Below, piece by piece: positions 8,306-17,563 of a stretch of DNA of 64,000 nucleotides. Below the pieces are notes generated by a model. It saw nothing but the letters and a program-made list of their open reading frames with translations, did no database searches and was not told the DNA's origin. The position numbers were made by a program, and so were the translations under genes. Every line of letters begins with the position of its first letter. Position 1 is the stretch's first letter. Source of the DNA: Ensifer sp. BR816 (GTDB lineage: Bacteria > Pseudomonadota > Alphaproteobacteria > Rhizobiales > Rhizobiaceae); the NCBI RefSeq assembly GCF_000378985.1, contig NZ_KB905370.1:2409006-2473005 (forward strand). Reading direction: 5' to 3'.

Positions 8306-9511
8306 CTATAGCGCCGGCGCCGGTCCGGTCGTCCCCCAGGGGGACTCGTAGAGTTCGCAAAGCGCCACGACGGCTGCTCCTTGCGCCCACGTCTCGTCGG
8401 CCGACTCGTCGAAGACGAGCTCCGCGACGGAGCGGATCGAGGGCGGGATCGCGTTCTGATAGGCCTGGCGGATGCTGTCCACGAAAACGGCGCCGAGCGA
8501 CAGGCTCGCGCCGACGATGACGACGCGAGGCGGTCCGAACAGCGTGACGATGTTGGCAACGGCAAGCCCGATCGCCTCTCCCGCCCGCGAGGCCGCCGCG
8601 ATCAGCGCATTGTCCTCGGCCGCGATCAGCGTCTGCGCGTGCGCCATGCCGCGTCCGAGGCGCACCGCCTCGGCGAAGCGGCCGTCCATCGGATGTTCGC
8701 CGAGGATCGCGCTCTCGCCGGCAAGCGTCGAGAGCCGAACGGTCTGGCTCTGGCCGACCCCGAGCACCAGGTCGCCGAGATTGTGGCTCAAGCCTCCGGC
8801 GCCACGGAAAAGCTGGCCGCCGTGCAGCACGCCGAGCCCCAGCGTCTGCTCCAGCGAAACGAGCACCATGTCGTTTAGATCGCGGGCCCGGCCAAACCAG
8901 TGATGGGCAAGCGTGATGGCGTGCGCGTCGCTCTCGACGATCGTGGCGACGTTGAGCCGGCTCGTCATTTCGCTCGCGAAGTCGACTTCCGTTTCCCGGA
9001 AGAGCGGACTTGAGCGGACATGGCCGGTGCGGTGTTCGATCACCCCGGGAAGGCCAATGCAGATCGAATCGATGTCGTCGAGCGAAAGGTCGGCGTCGAC
9101 CACGCAACGGCGCACGCCGTCCTCGATCAGATCGGCGATGACGGCGATGGGCTGGCGGTCGACCCGGATGGGCAGGGTGAGATGGGAGAGGACCTCGCCG
9201 CGGAAGTTGGTGACGACGAAGACCATGCGATTGGCCGCGATCTTGGCGCCGACGACGCGGGCGGCATCCGGATTGAGTTCCAGCATCACGCGCGGCCGCC
9301 CCCTTGCGGCGGCGTTGCGGATATCGCCCTCGTGCCGCGTCAGAATGAGGCCGTCGTCGAGCAGTGATGCCGTGATCGCCGAAACGGTCGTGGTCGACAA
9401 CTCGGAGCGCTCGCTGATCTCCACCCGCGAGATGGGGCCATGCCGGCGGATCGTATCCAGCACGTTGAAGCGGTTTATCGCGCGCATCAATTCGGGATCG
9501 GCGGTCTTCAT
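8306..9511 (-). CDS. ROK-family transcriptional repressor
   Basis: The chosen start, ATG 9511, gives 401 residues, the normal size; an open frame reaches 9637 but its N-terminus is unlike the family. A winged helix-turn-helix covers about residues 13-60 (VLDTIRRHGPISRVEISE, then TTTVSAITASLLDDGLI). The ROK sugar-kinase-like domain follows. The zinc-binding CxCGxxGC cluster of sugar kinases is absent, so this is a regulator, not a kinase. It is divergent from the binding-protein gene across about 215 bases, the usual arrangement for a repressor that controls the ABC operon and releases DNA when sugar binds. Confidence 0.9.
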   Translation of the reverse strand: MKTADPELMRAINRFNVLDTIRRHGPISRVEISERSELSTTTVSAITASLLDDGLILTRHEGDIRNAAARGRPRVMLELNPDAARVVGAKIAANRMVFVVTNFRGEVLSHLTLPIRVDRQPIAVIADLIEDGVRRCVVDADLSLDDIDSICIGLPGVIEHRTGHVRSSPLFRETEVDFASEMTSRLNVATIVESDAHAITLAHHWFGRARDLNDMVLVSLEQTLGLGVLHGGQLFRGAGGLSHNLGDLVLGVGQSQTVRLSTLAGESAILGEHPMDGRFAEAVRLGRGMAHAQTLIAAEDNALIAAASRAGEAIGLAVANIVTLFGPPRVVIVGASLSLGAVFVDSIRQAYQNAIPPSIRSVAELVFDESADETWAQGAAVVALCELYESPWGTTGPAPAL

Positions 9512-9727
9512 GATCTGGAGGATGCTCGCGTGCTCATTGGCTGTCTGGCGGGTTCCGGTGATTATTTTGCCGGAATACGAATTAAATAACGGGCAATTGG
9601 CGCTCTCTGTCAAGCGGAATGCCGGAAAAATTTGCAATGCCTGTTGACATTCAGCCGTATCTCATCTGAATTAATCCGCATTGGGGAAAAATTGGTGAGG
9701 ACGTTTCCCCTGGGAGGAGATATCACG
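9512..9727. promoter_or_regulatory. Divergent promoter region of the sugar operon
   Basis: The spacer between the repressor and the binding-protein gene should hold both promoters and the ROK operator. A TTGACA at 9644-9649 is a good -35 for the plus strand; a weak -10 (TGAATTA) lies about 17 bases on. The words TTGCCGGAA and ATGCCGGAA, about 50 bases apart near 9567 and 9619, may be operator half-sites. The binding-protein start is fixed by GGGAGGAG just before ATG 9728. Confidence 0.5.
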
Positions 9728-11032
9728 ATGATGTTTGAACGCGGGTTGGCGCCCGTGCGCGCCGCCAATTTGTCCGCGCTTGCCGCCGCAGCCGGTATGA
9801 CGCTTCTCGTCGGCACCAGTCCGGCATCCGCTGAGACGGTGGTCAAATGGCTCCATCTGGAGACAGTGCCAGCTCATCTGAAACAGTGGGAGGACATCGC
9901 CGCCAGGTACGAATCCGAGCATCCCGGTGTCGATATCCAGCTCCAGTTCTTGGAAAACGAGGCCTTCAAGGCCAAACTGCCGACGCTCCTGCAATCGGAT
10001 GACGCCCCGCATTTCTTCTATAGCTGGGGCGGTGGCGTGCTGAAGCAGCAGGGCGAGACCGGCGCGCTCATGGACCTGACGGAGGCGATGCGCGCCGACG
10101 GCGCGGCCTGGGAGAAGAGTTACAATCCCGCCGCGGTCACGGGGCTCACCTTTGACGGCCGAATTTATGCGGTTCCCTTCAAAATGGGAACGATCAGCTT
10201 CTTCTACAACAAGGAGCTTTTCGGGAAGGCCGGTGTCAAGGCCGAGGACATCAAGACCTGGGACGATTTCCTGGAGGCGGTGAAGACGCTGAAGGACGCC
10301 GGGATCACGCCGATCGCCGGTGGCGGCGGCGACAAGTGGCCGCTGCATTTCTACTGGAGCTATCTGGTGATGCGCAATGGCGGCCAGGAGGTGTTCGAGG
10401 ACGCCAAGAACAACGAGGCCGAGGGCTTCCTGCACCCCGCGGTCATCAAGGCCGGCGAACAACTCGCCGAGCTCGGCAAGCTCGAGCCGTTCCAGGGAGG
10501 CTACCTCGGCGCGACCTGGCCGCAGACGCTCGGCCTGTTCGGCGACGGCAAGGCGGCGATGATCCTGAGCTTCGAGCATACCGAGGCCACCCAGCGCGCC
10601 AATTCCGGCGACGGCAAGGGTCTCGCGCCCGAGAACATCGGCCGCTTCCCCTTCCCGGTGGTCGAGGGAGGGGCGGGCGCCGTCACGGATACGCTCGGCG
10701 GTCTCAACGGCTGGGCGGTGACCAAGAACGCTCCGCCCGAAGCGCTCGACTTCCTGCGCTATCTGACCAACGCGGACAACGAGCGGCTGATGGCAAGCAC
10801 CGGCATGATCGTGCCGGTGGCGGTCGGCGCCGAGGATGGCGTCGCCAATCCGCTGCTGCGCGCCGCCGCCGAGCAACTCGCGACTTCCACTTGGCACCAG
10901 AACTATTTCGATCAGGATCTCGGTCCCTCCGTCGGCCGAGTCGTGAACGACGCTTCCGTCGAGATCGTCTCCGGCCAGATGTCTTCCGAAGAAGGCGCCC
11001 GGATGATCCAGGACGCACGCGAACTCGAGTAG
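9728..11032 (+). CDS. Sugar ABC transporter, substrate-binding protein
   Basis: The start at ATG 9728 has GGGAGGAG upstream and creates a signal peptide (residues 1-33, cleavage after SPASA). The mature protein is a family 1 extracellular solute-binding protein of 435 residues before processing, with FFYSWGGGVLKQQGETGAL and SFFYNKELF as family landmarks. It captures a sugar in the periplasm and hands it to the two permeases downstream. A 12-bp hairpin directly behind the stop probably protects its message, giving more binding protein than permease. By neighbours, the substrate is likely an oligosaccharide. Confidence 0.93.
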   Translation: MMFERGLAPVRAANLSALAAAAGMTLLVGTSPASAETVVKWLHLETVPAHLKQWEDIAARYESEHPGVDIQLQFLENEAFKAKLPTLLQSDDAPHFFYSWGGGVLKQQGETGALMDLTEAMRADGAAWEKSYNPAAVTGLTFDGRIYAVPFKMGTISFFYNKELFGKAGVKAEDIKTWDDFLEAVKTLKDAGITPIAGGGGDKWPLHFYWSYLVMRNGGQEVFEDAKNNEAEGFLHPAVIKAGEQLAELGKLEPFQGGYLGATWPQTLGLFGDGKAAMILSFEHTEATQRANSGDGKGLAPENIGRFPFPVVEGGAGAVTDTLGGLNGWAVTKNAPPEALDFLRYLTNADNERLMASTGMIVPVAVGAEDGVANPLLRAAAEQLATSTWHQNYFDQDLGPSVGRVVNDASVEIVSGQMSSEEGARMIQDARELE

Positions 11033-11041
11033 TGCCGCGAC

Positions 11042-11071
11042 GCTGGGCGACAGGAGATACTGTCGCCCAGC
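11042..11071 (+). promoter_or_regulatory. Strong hairpin between binding protein and permease
   Basis: A perfect 12-bp inverted repeat, GCTGGGCGACAG and CTGTCGCCCAGC, with the 6-base loop GAGATA begins 9 bases after the binding-protein stop. No T-run follows, so it is unlikely to end transcription fully. Such stems between binding-protein and permease genes are known to stabilise the upstream message or stop part of the polymerases. Confidence 0.8.
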
Positions 11072-11107
11072 CGTCGACCATCTGCAACGAACCCGCGCGA
11101 GGACGAG

Positions 11108-12046
11108 ATGACCGACATGACTGCGACGATTACCGCGGTGCCGGCCACGGCGACCCGCAAGAAAGCGCGATACAAGAGCCCGACCGTCCGCGGGCGGCTG
11201 CCGGTGCTCATCCTTTTCCTGCCGCCCGCATTGCTGCTCTTCACGGTCTTCGTCATCCTGCCGATGGGAGAGGCGGCCTGGTACAGCCTCTATCGCTGGA
11301 ACGGCTATGGGCTGCCGCAGCAATTCGTGGGCTTGCGCAATTTCGAGGTGCTCTTCACCAACGCGGCTTTCTCTAAGGCGCTGATCAACAACGGCATCAT
11401 CATCCTCGTTTCGGTGCTGCTGCAGATTCCGCTCGCCCTCTGGCTTGCGACGATGCTCGCGCACAGGATTGCCGGCGTCGTTGCCTTCCGGCTGACCTTC
11501 TTCCTGCCTTATGTGCTGGCGGACGTCGCGGCCGGCCTCATCTGGCGCTTCGTCTATGACGGCGATTACGGGCTGGTGGCAGCGGCCGCCGGTTTCTTCG
11601 GCGTCACTACACCCTATGTGCTCGCCGACCGTGGCCTCGCCATATATGCGGTGCTCGCGGTCATCATCTGGAAATATTTCGGCTTCCACATGATGCTGTT
11701 CATCGCCGGCCTGCAGGCGGTAGACAGGAGCGTGCTGGAGGCCGCCGAGATCGATGGAGCGACGGGCTGGCAGAAATTCCGCTACGTAACGCTGCCGCTT
11801 CTCGGCTCGACCGTAAGGCTTTCGATCTTCTTCGCCGTCATCGGCTCGCTGCAGCTCTTTGACCTCGTCATGCCGCTCACCGGCGGCGGGCCGTCGAACT
11901 CGACGCAGACCATGGTGACCTTCCTCTACACCTACGGCGTCACCCGCATGCAGGTGGGGCTCGGAAGCGCGGTGGGCGTTGTCCTCTTCGTCATCTGCGT
12001 CACGCTCGCCTTCGGCTACAAACGGATCTTCATGCGCCATGACTGA
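11108..12046 (+). CDS. Sugar ABC transporter permease (CUT1, MalF type)
   Basis: The 312-residue inner-membrane protein has six predicted helices, starting about residue 30 after a basic cytoplasmic tail. The EAA loop that docks on the ATPase reads EAAEIDGATGWQKFRYVTLP. It overlaps the second permease gene by 8 bases, which points to coupled translation. It forms the pore with the next gene product. Confidence 0.93.
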   Translation: MTDMTATITAVPATATRKKARYKSPTVRGRLPVLILFLPPALLLFTVFVILPMGEAAWYSLYRWNGYGLPQQFVGLRNFEVLFTNAAFSKALINNGIIILVSVLLQIPLALWLATMLAHRIAGVVAFRLTFFLPYVLADVAAGLIWRFVYDGDYGLVAAAAGFFGVTTPYVLADRGLAIYAVLAVIIWKYFGFHMMLFIAGLQAVDRSVLEAAEIDGATGWQKFRYVTLPLLGSTVRLSIFFAVIGSLQLFDLVMPLTGGGPSNSTQTMVTFLYTYGVTRMQVGLGSAVGVVLFVICVTLAFGYKRIFMRHD

Positions 12047-12887
12047 CACGACCTCCTCCGTTCGCATGACCACGGGCACTCGCGTCTATCTCTACGTGTC
12101 GCTGTCGCTGGTGGCGATGCTCGTGCTGATGCCCCTGGTGACGACCGCGCTCGGCGGCTTCAAGTCGCTCGGCGACCTGCGCGTCAACCCTTTCGGCCTG
12201 CCGTCCGAATGGCTGTGGTCGAACTATCTCGATATTCTTTTCGGCGACCGTTACTGGCGGCAGATGCTGAACTCGCTGTTCATTGCGACCGTGACGGTGG
12301 TGCTGACGGTCATCGTCTCGGCCATGGCCGCTTTCACCTTCGCCCATGTGAAATTCTTCGGCGCGAACCAGTTGCTGAACTACTTCCTGATCGGCCTCAT
12401 GTTCCCGGCGGCAACCGCCATCCTGCCGCTCTTCATCCGCATCCGCGATCTCGGTTTGCTCGACACCTACTGGGGCGTTATCCTGCCCCAGGTCGCCTTC
12501 GGTCTCGGGATGAGCATCCTGCTCTTCCGCAACTACTTCCGGAACCTGCCGGAGGAACTCTTCCAGGCTGCGTTCGTCGATGGTTGCGGCTACATCCGCT
12601 TCTTCTGGCACATCTCCCTGCCGCTTTCGCGCCCGATCGTCTCGACGGTCAGCATCATCACCTTCGTACATAGCTGGAACAGCTACATCCTGCCGCTGAT
12701 CATGCTGAACACGGAGACGAAATATCCATGGCCGCTCGGCATCATGGTCTATCGCGGCGAATTCGGCACCGACTGGCAGCTCGTGCTGGCCTTCATCACG
12801 CTGACGATCCTGCCGACGGTCATCGTCTTCTTCCTCGCCCAGAAGCACATCATCGCGGGCCTTACGGCCGGCGCAGTGAAATCCTGA
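12039..12887 (+). CDS. Sugar ABC transporter permease (CUT1, MalG type)
   Basis: ATG 12039 overlaps the end of the first permease gene. The 282-residue protein has about six membrane helices; the docking loop reads [20 protein letters not shown]. It is followed by the ATPase gene after 25 bases. Together the two permeases make the membrane channel of the importer. Confidence 0.93.
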   Translation: MTDTTSSVRMTTGTRVYLYVSLSLVAMLVLMPLVTTALGGFKSLGDLRVNPFGLPSEWLWSNYLDILFGDRYWRQMLNSLFIATVTVVLTVIVSAMAAFTFAHVKFFGANQLLNYFLIGLMFPAATAILPLFIRIRDLGLLDTYWGVILPQVAFGLGMSILLFRNYFRNLPEELFQAAFVDGCGYIRFFWHISLPLSRPIVSTVSIITFVHSWNSYILPLIMLNTETKYPWPLGIMVYRGEFGTDWQLVLAFITLTILPTVIVFFLAQKHIIAGLTAGAVKS

Positions 12888-12912
12888 GCCCGCTTTTCAA
12901 GGAGCAAGCATC

Positions 12913-13983
12913 ATGGCATCGGTCGAACTCAGGGACATCCGCAAGAGCTACGGCGTGCTCGATGTCATCCACGGCGTTTCGCTGTCGGTCGGGGAGGGTG
13001 AGTTCATCGCGCTCGTTGGTCCCTCTGGCTGCGGCAAGTCCACTTTGTTGCGCATGATCGCCGGATTGGAGGAGATCACCGACGGCGAGGTTCTGATCGG
13101 CGGCAAGGTCGTCAACGCGTTGACGCCGCGCGAGCGCAACATTGCCATGGTTTTTCAGTCCTACGCACTCTATCCACACATGACGGTCGCCGAGAATATG
13201 GGCTTCAACCTCAAGCTCTCGGGCCTTTCCAAGCCTGAGATCGAAAAACGGGTGGACGAGGCGGCGCGCATGCTCGCGCTGACGGAGCTTTTGGACCGCA
13301 AGCCGAGCCAGCTTTCCGGCGGCCAGCGCCAGCGTGTCGCCATGGGCCGGGCGATCGTCCGCGATCCGGCCGTGTTCCTGTTTGACGAACCCCTATCCAA
13401 TCTGGATGCCAAGCTTAGGGTCCAGATGCGCACCGAGATCAAGGCGCTGCACCAGAAGGTCGCCACGACATCCGTCTACGTGACCCACGACCAGATCGAG
13501 GCGATGACGCTCGCCGATCGCATCGTCGTCTTGAACGGCGGCCGCATCGAGCAGGTGGGCACGCCGCTGGAACTCTATCGCACGCCCGCCAACCTCTTCG
13601 TCGCGGGTTTCATCGGCTCGCCGGCCATGAACGTGCTCGACGGGACGGTCGATGCCGAAGGCGGCGAGCCGGCGGTGCGGCTCAGCGACGGATCGGCGAT
13701 CCGCATTGCGCCGGAGCGAAGGGTGCGGCGCGGACAGGCGGTGAAGATTGGGCTTCGACCGGAGCATTTCATCGCCGACGGCGCGACCAACACGATTTCT
13801 GGTCGAACACTGCTCGTCGAACCAACCGGGGCGCTGACCCACGTGCTCTTTGAGTTTGCTGGCGAACAGATGATGGCAGTGCTCAACCAAGATCATCCCG
13901 CGTACCACGGGGCGATCTTTCAGGCCGGCATTGACCGGCGGCAAATCTACGTCTTCGACCGTACCACTGGAGCCGCATTGTAA
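12913..13983 (+). CDS. Sugar ABC transporter ATPase (MalK/UgpC family)
   Basis: The 356-residue protein powers the importer. Visible motifs are Walker [10 protein letters not shown] (36-44), the signature LSGGQRQR (134-141), Walker B VFLFDEP (154-160) and the switch histidine in [11 protein letters not shown]-terminal regulatory/TOBE region fills the last 120 residues, as in MalK. AAGGAGC precedes the ATG. It ends the operon; no clear terminator follows. Confidence 0.95.
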   Translation: MASVELRDIRKSYGVLDVIHGVSLSVGEGEFIALVGPSGCGKSTLLRMIAGLEEITDGEVLIGGKVVNALTPRERNIAMVFQSYALYPHMTVAENMGFNLKLSGLSKPEIEKRVDEAARMLALTELLDRKPSQLSGGQRQRVAMGRAIVRDPAVFLFDEPLSNLDAKLRVQMRTEIKALHQKVATTSVYVTHDQIEAMTLADRIVVLNGGRIEQVGTPLELYRTPANLFVAGFIGSPAMNVLDGTVDAEGGEPAVRLSDGSAIRIAPERRVRRGQAVKIGLRPEHFIADGATNTISGRTLLVEPTGALTHVLFEFAGEQMMAVLNQDHPAYHGAIFQAGIDRRQIYVFDRTTGAAL

Positions 13984-14598
13984 GCGACTTGTACGTTCGC
14001 TCTTGACGCGCTTGTCGCCTCGGACCGGTGGAGCTGGATTGCAGGATCGGCTGTGTGTCGCTTGGCACATTGCGATGCCGTTACGGCAACCACCCCATCT
14101 GCAAAGCGACTGCGGACGCGCTGGTACTGCGGTCATCTTCGCGCTTGTGAGACCGAGCCCCCCTGAAGCTGGCGCCCCCGAAAAAGTAATTCTCGACCTA
14201 CAGGCGGGAGTTCTCCTGCCGAAGCGCCGCATTGTCTTCACGATCTCGCGTGGATCCTTGTTATTGACCTTGAATTCCAACCATGCGCCTTCGGTGCGTT
14301 CTTCGGTTTAGAAGTGCGCAGGGATCGTGAATCGGCATTGCCGGTCCTCGTTTTATCCCCCTTTTATCAGATTCGGGTGTTTCAGAACCATGTGTACAAC
14401 GGAAGCCGCAGAAGTTTTGCATAGAAAACAAAGCGATGCCGTCGAGCATCCCACGCGAATTTTTATCTGCGTTTTGAATGCCCGATTCGCGACTATCCGT
14501 TTCGCCAGCGTGCAAATTCAGCGAATTTGCCGGACACCTCTGATGCGCCCGCTGGGGCTTTCGACTGTTTGACTTGTTATTTCTTTCTTTGATGTTAT
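13984..14598. other. Intergenic region, no gene seen
   Basis: About 600 bases without a supported gene. AT content rises toward 14560-14600, where TTGACT (14569-14574) and TTATAT (14595-14600) may form the promoter of the toxin-antitoxin pair. Confidence 0.4.
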
Positions 14599-14618
14599 AT
14601 GTAGGTAACTACCTACAT
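14599..14618 (+). promoter_or_regulatory. Palindromic operator of the Phd/PIN pair
   Basis: ATGTAGGTAACTACCTACAT is a perfect palindrome of two 9-base arms around AC. It lies directly before the ribosome site GGAGGTGAG and next to a possible -10 box. The antitoxin, alone or with toxin, is expected to bind here and repress its own operon. Confidence 0.75.
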
Positions 14619-14629
14619 GGAGGTGAGCC

Positions 14630-14884
14630 GTGGGTATTACGACCCTGTCCAGCCGAGAGCTGAACCACGACGTGAGTAGCGCCAAGAAGGCGGCAAAAAG
14701 CGGCCCGGTCATCATCACGGATCGCGGCAAGCCTTCCCATGTGCTCATGACCTACAATGAATTTGAGCGCTTGACCGGCAAGCACCGCAGTCTTGTCGAG
14801 GCTCTCGCCATGCCTGGCCTCTCGGGGATCGATTTCGAGCCGCAGCGCGTTGAAATCAGTCCGCGCGAAGTGGACTTGTCTTGA
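14630..14884 (+). CDS. Phd/YefM-type antitoxin
   Basis: The gene starts at GTG 14630 behind GGAGGTGAG. The 84-residue protein has the family's N-terminal DNA-binding fold (SSRELNHDVSSAKKAAKSGP, then VIITDRGKPSHVLMTYNEFE) and a short C-terminal tail that should wrap the toxin. Its stop overlaps the toxin start. A palindrome just upstream fits self-repression. Confidence 0.92.
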   Translation: MGITTLSSRELNHDVSSAKKAAKSGPVIITDRGKPSHVLMTYNEFERLTGKHRSLVEALAMPGLSGIDFEPQRVEISPREVDLS

Positions 14885-15303
14885 GATACCTGCTCGATAC
14901 CAACGTTGTTTCCGAACTGCGCAAAATCGGTGACGGCAAAGCCGATGCTAATGTCGTCGCATGGATCGGAGCGGAAGATGCGTCGCGCTTCTTCCTTTCG
15001 GCCATCACAATTCTCGAACTGGAGCGGGGCGTACTCGGGGTCCAGCGCCGAGACGCCGCACAAGGCGCGCGGTTGCGTTCTTGGCTCGACAGTCATGTGC
15101 GTCCGGAATTTGCCGGCCGTATTCTGCCGGTTGACGATGCAATTGCGACACGTTGCGCTCACCTGCACATTCCCGACCGGCGTAATGAGGCCGACGCGCT
15201 GATTGCGGCGACGGCTCTGGTTCACGACATGATCGTTGTGACACGAAACACCAGAGACTTCGAAGGCACCGGCGTCGTTATTGTCGATCCCTGGCAAGGC
15301 TGA
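14881..15303 (+). CDS. PIN-domain toxin (VapC/FitB type)
   Basis: Translation appears to begin at TTG 14881, sharing TTGA with the antitoxin stop, so the two are translationally coupled. The 140-residue protein has the PIN nuclease pattern: LLDTNVVSE with Asp6, an acidic residue in ILELERG near residue 45, and a third acidic cluster in RNEADALIAATA near 101. PIN toxins are metal-dependent ribonucleases that block translation. Partner: the Phd-type antitoxin. Confidence 0.92.
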   Translation: MRYLLDTNVVSELRKIGDGKADANVVAWIGAEDASRFFLSAITILELERGVLGVQRRDAAQGARLRSWLDSHVRPEFAGRILPVDDAIATRCAHLHIPDRRNEADALIAATALVHDMIVVTRNTRDFEGTGVVIVDPWQG

Positions 15304-15331
15304 CCGTTTCAGTTCTACCCGAATACAGGCG

Positions 15332-15365
15332 GTTCCGGCGAGCTCGATTGCTGGGTCGCCGGAAC
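15332..15365. terminator. Hairpin between convergent genes
   Basis: GTTCCGGCGA and TCGCCGGAAC form a perfect 10-bp stem with a 14-base loop. It sits between the stop of the PIN toxin gene and the stop of the minus-strand cyclase gene, where a two-way terminator would be expected. It lacks a T-run on either side. Confidence 0.5.
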
Positions 15366-15373
15366 GAATCCGT

Positions 15374-17278
15374 TCAAGGCGGAGGATTGTTGGTTGCTAC
15401 GCTAGCCTCGGCATTCTCGGTCCTTGCTTTCAATTCGATTAGCGCCTGGTACCGCGGATCAGCATGCAGTGGCGCCAGGTCACTGTCGTTCGTCATCCAC
15501 TCGACAAGTTCGGCGGTCATCTTGGGAATGCAAGCTTCCAACAGGGCGAGAGCCTCATCGGAGTCGCCCATTCTTGCCGCGGCGCAAGCCAGATTGTAGC
15601 GGTCCAGTGTGTCGTCCGGGTCCATGACGATACGTGCTCGCATGCCCCATTCTTTCGCGCGCTCGAACTCTCCGAGATGAGCCAATGCGAGGGCGCCACA
15701 CACCACCGCATGCGAGTTGTCGGGCCGCAACGCGACCTCCCTTTCTGCACGCTCCAGCGCGCGACGTGCGGCGGAGATGCTTTCCCCGTGCCTGCCAAGC
15801 GCTTCGTAGCTTTGAGCCACAAAACCTGGAGAGACGTAGTCGGTTTCGAGAAGCTCGGCTGCTCGCTCGAAATGTTCGATTGCCTCTGCATGACGGCCAA
15901 GGCGTATACAAGTCCGGCCAAAACCGTGTTGGACGTCGTAAGAATTCGGGTCGAGGCGCAACGACTCTCTGTGCAAGGCAAGAGCTTCATCATAACGGCC
16001 GAGGTCTGCCAGAATTCGTCCCTTGGCTGCGTGAGCTTCCGCCAAAGTCGGATCCAGTGACTGCGCCTTTTCGGCGGCTGACATGCCCCGTTCGTCCGAT
16101 CTTCCGCCAAAATAGAGCTCGGCCTGGCAATGGGCGATCATCGCCCAGGCGCGAGCATAGTTGGGATCAATCTCCACTGCACGCTGACAAATCCGCAGCG
16201 CGATCTCCACGTGCCTTATGTCATGTTGCAGGTAGTTGCGGCTTAGCAGGTAGAGTTGGTAGGCCTCAGGGTTATGGGTCGAGCGGTTCTCGATTGCCCG
16301 GCGTTCAGTCGGCAAGAGCTTGACCTTCAACGCCTCGACGATCGCCGTCGAGATCTCATCCTGCAGCGCGAAGATGTCGCTCAGCTCGCGGTCGTAGCGC
16401 TCGGCCCAGACATGGTCGCCCCTTGCGCCGTCGATCAACTGAGCCGCAATACGCACCCGGCCGGCGGCCTTGCGCACGCTGCCTTCGACAACATGGCTGA
16501 CCCTCAGCTGACGGGCTACTTGAGAGACGTCTACGGCCCTGCCCTTGAAGGTGAAGGCAGTGTTGCGAGCAGTGACCGAGAGTGCGGAAACCTTCGATAG
16601 ATCGATGATGATGTCTTCGGTGATACCGTCGCTGAAATAGTCCTGCTCCGGGTCACCGCTCATATTGACAAAGGGTAGTATGCAAACCGTGGGTCGCGTC
16701 TCCGCCTTCACGCCCGCGACGTCCAACCTTTTTGGAGCGCGGCTCGCCTCATTAAGTCTGACGCCAAACACCCGAATGGGCCGTTCGTTGTTCTTGACGA
16801 TGTGGTCGCCAAAATCCTCGAACACCACCGGGAGCCGTCCTGCAACATGATCGTGGACGGTCTGCGAGATCGCAACACCTCCCGGCTTGGCCAACGTTTG
16901 CAATCGAGCCGCCACATTGACGCCCTCCCCGTAGAGGTCGTCCCCCTCAACTATGAGATCGCCGAGGTTGACGCCGATCCGATAGCGGATTCTCTGCGCT
17001 TCCGGTAAGTCCAGGTCGCTTGCTTCGACATCATGCTGGATTTCCAAGGCACAACTGACGGCTGCTACTACGCTTGGGAACTCCACGAGCGAGCCATCAC
17101 CCATAAGCTTGACGACGCGGCCACTGTGTTTCTGAACCAGGGGGAGCAGACACGTCTGCCGATTGCTCTGGAGCCGCTCAAGCGTCCCAGATTCATCTAG
17201 CTCCATCATCCGGCTGTAACCGACCACATCGGCGGCCAGTACGGCGGCCAGACGGCGTTGAACGCTCTCCTCAGCCAT
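15374..17278 (-). CDS. Class III adenylate/guanylate cyclase with TPR repeats
   Basis: The 634-residue protein starts with a class III cyclase homology domain (about 8-180), seen in LAADVVGYSRMMELDE (first metal aspartate) and VKLMGDGSLVEFPS (second). A TolB-like linker region, CILPFVNMSGDPEQDYFSDG onward, spans about 200-320, and at least six TPRs fill about 330-600. This layout is common in rhizobia, which carry many such cyclases. It should make cAMP in the cytoplasm, with the TPRs binding a partner. No operon partner is seen; it converges on the PIN toxin gene. Confidence 0.92.
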   Translation of the reverse strand: MAEESVQRRLAAVLAADVVGYSRMMELDESGTLERLQSNRQTCLLPLVQKHSGRVVKLMGDGSLVEFPSVVAAVSCALEIQHDVEASDLDLPEAQRIRYRIGVNLGDLIVEGDDLYGEGVNVAARLQTLAKPGGVAISQTVHDHVAGRLPVVFEDFGDHIVKNNERPIRVFGVRLNEASRAPKRLDVAGVKAETRPTVCILPFVNMSGDPEQDYFSDGITEDIIIDLSKVSALSVTARNTAFTFKGRAVDVSQVARQLRVSHVVEGSVRKAAGRVRIAAQLIDGARGDHVWAERYDRELSDIFALQDEISTAIVEALKVKLLPTERRAIENRSTHNPEAYQLYLLSRNYLQHDIRHVEIALRICQRAVEIDPNYARAWAMIAHCQAELYFGGRSDERGMSAAEKAQSLDPTLAEAHAAKGRILADLGRYDEALALHRESLRLDPNSYDVQHGFGRTCIRLGRHAEAIEHFERAAELLETDYVSPGFVAQSYEALGRHGESISAARRALERAEREVALRPDNSHAVVCGALALAHLGEFERAKEWGMRARIVMDPDDTLDRYNLACAAARMGDSDEALALLEACIPKMTAELVEWMTNDSDLAPLHADPRYQALIELKARTENAEASVATNNPPP

Positions 17279-17563
17279 GTTCTCCCGGCGTTTTTTTGGC
17301 GACCTCTATGCGAGGATAGTAGGGGCGGCCAGTTGCGGTGTCTATTGGGGCGAACGTCTGGAATGAACTTCACGAGTGGCATCCCGTGCTCGAAGCCCAG
17401 CGACAGGCTTCGGCAGTAGCCGGTGACTGGGAACTGCCCACTGGCCGCTTATGCTCCCCCGGGCTCTGAAAGCATATGCATCGTCCGGAACCGGATGCGG
17501 GCACGCAGCAGGGTCGTGTGAAAATCCGCAAAAAATGAGGAGTGAAGCAAATCGCTGCGTCTG

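Noticed and set aside
9671..12079. An 802-residue open frame on the minus strand across the binding protein and permease genes
   Set aside because: It is the mirror of two well-recognised genes in GC-rich DNA; its product is full of Arg, His, Asp and Glu without any family pattern or membrane or signal feature.
12030..12848. A 272-residue minus-strand frame opposite the second permease gene
   Set aside because: Same effect: composition mirrors the permease codons and no ribosome site is present.
13393..14280. A 295-residue minus-strand frame over the ATPase end and the gap behind it
   Set aside because: Most of it is antisense to the ATPase C-terminus and the rest shows no family pattern.
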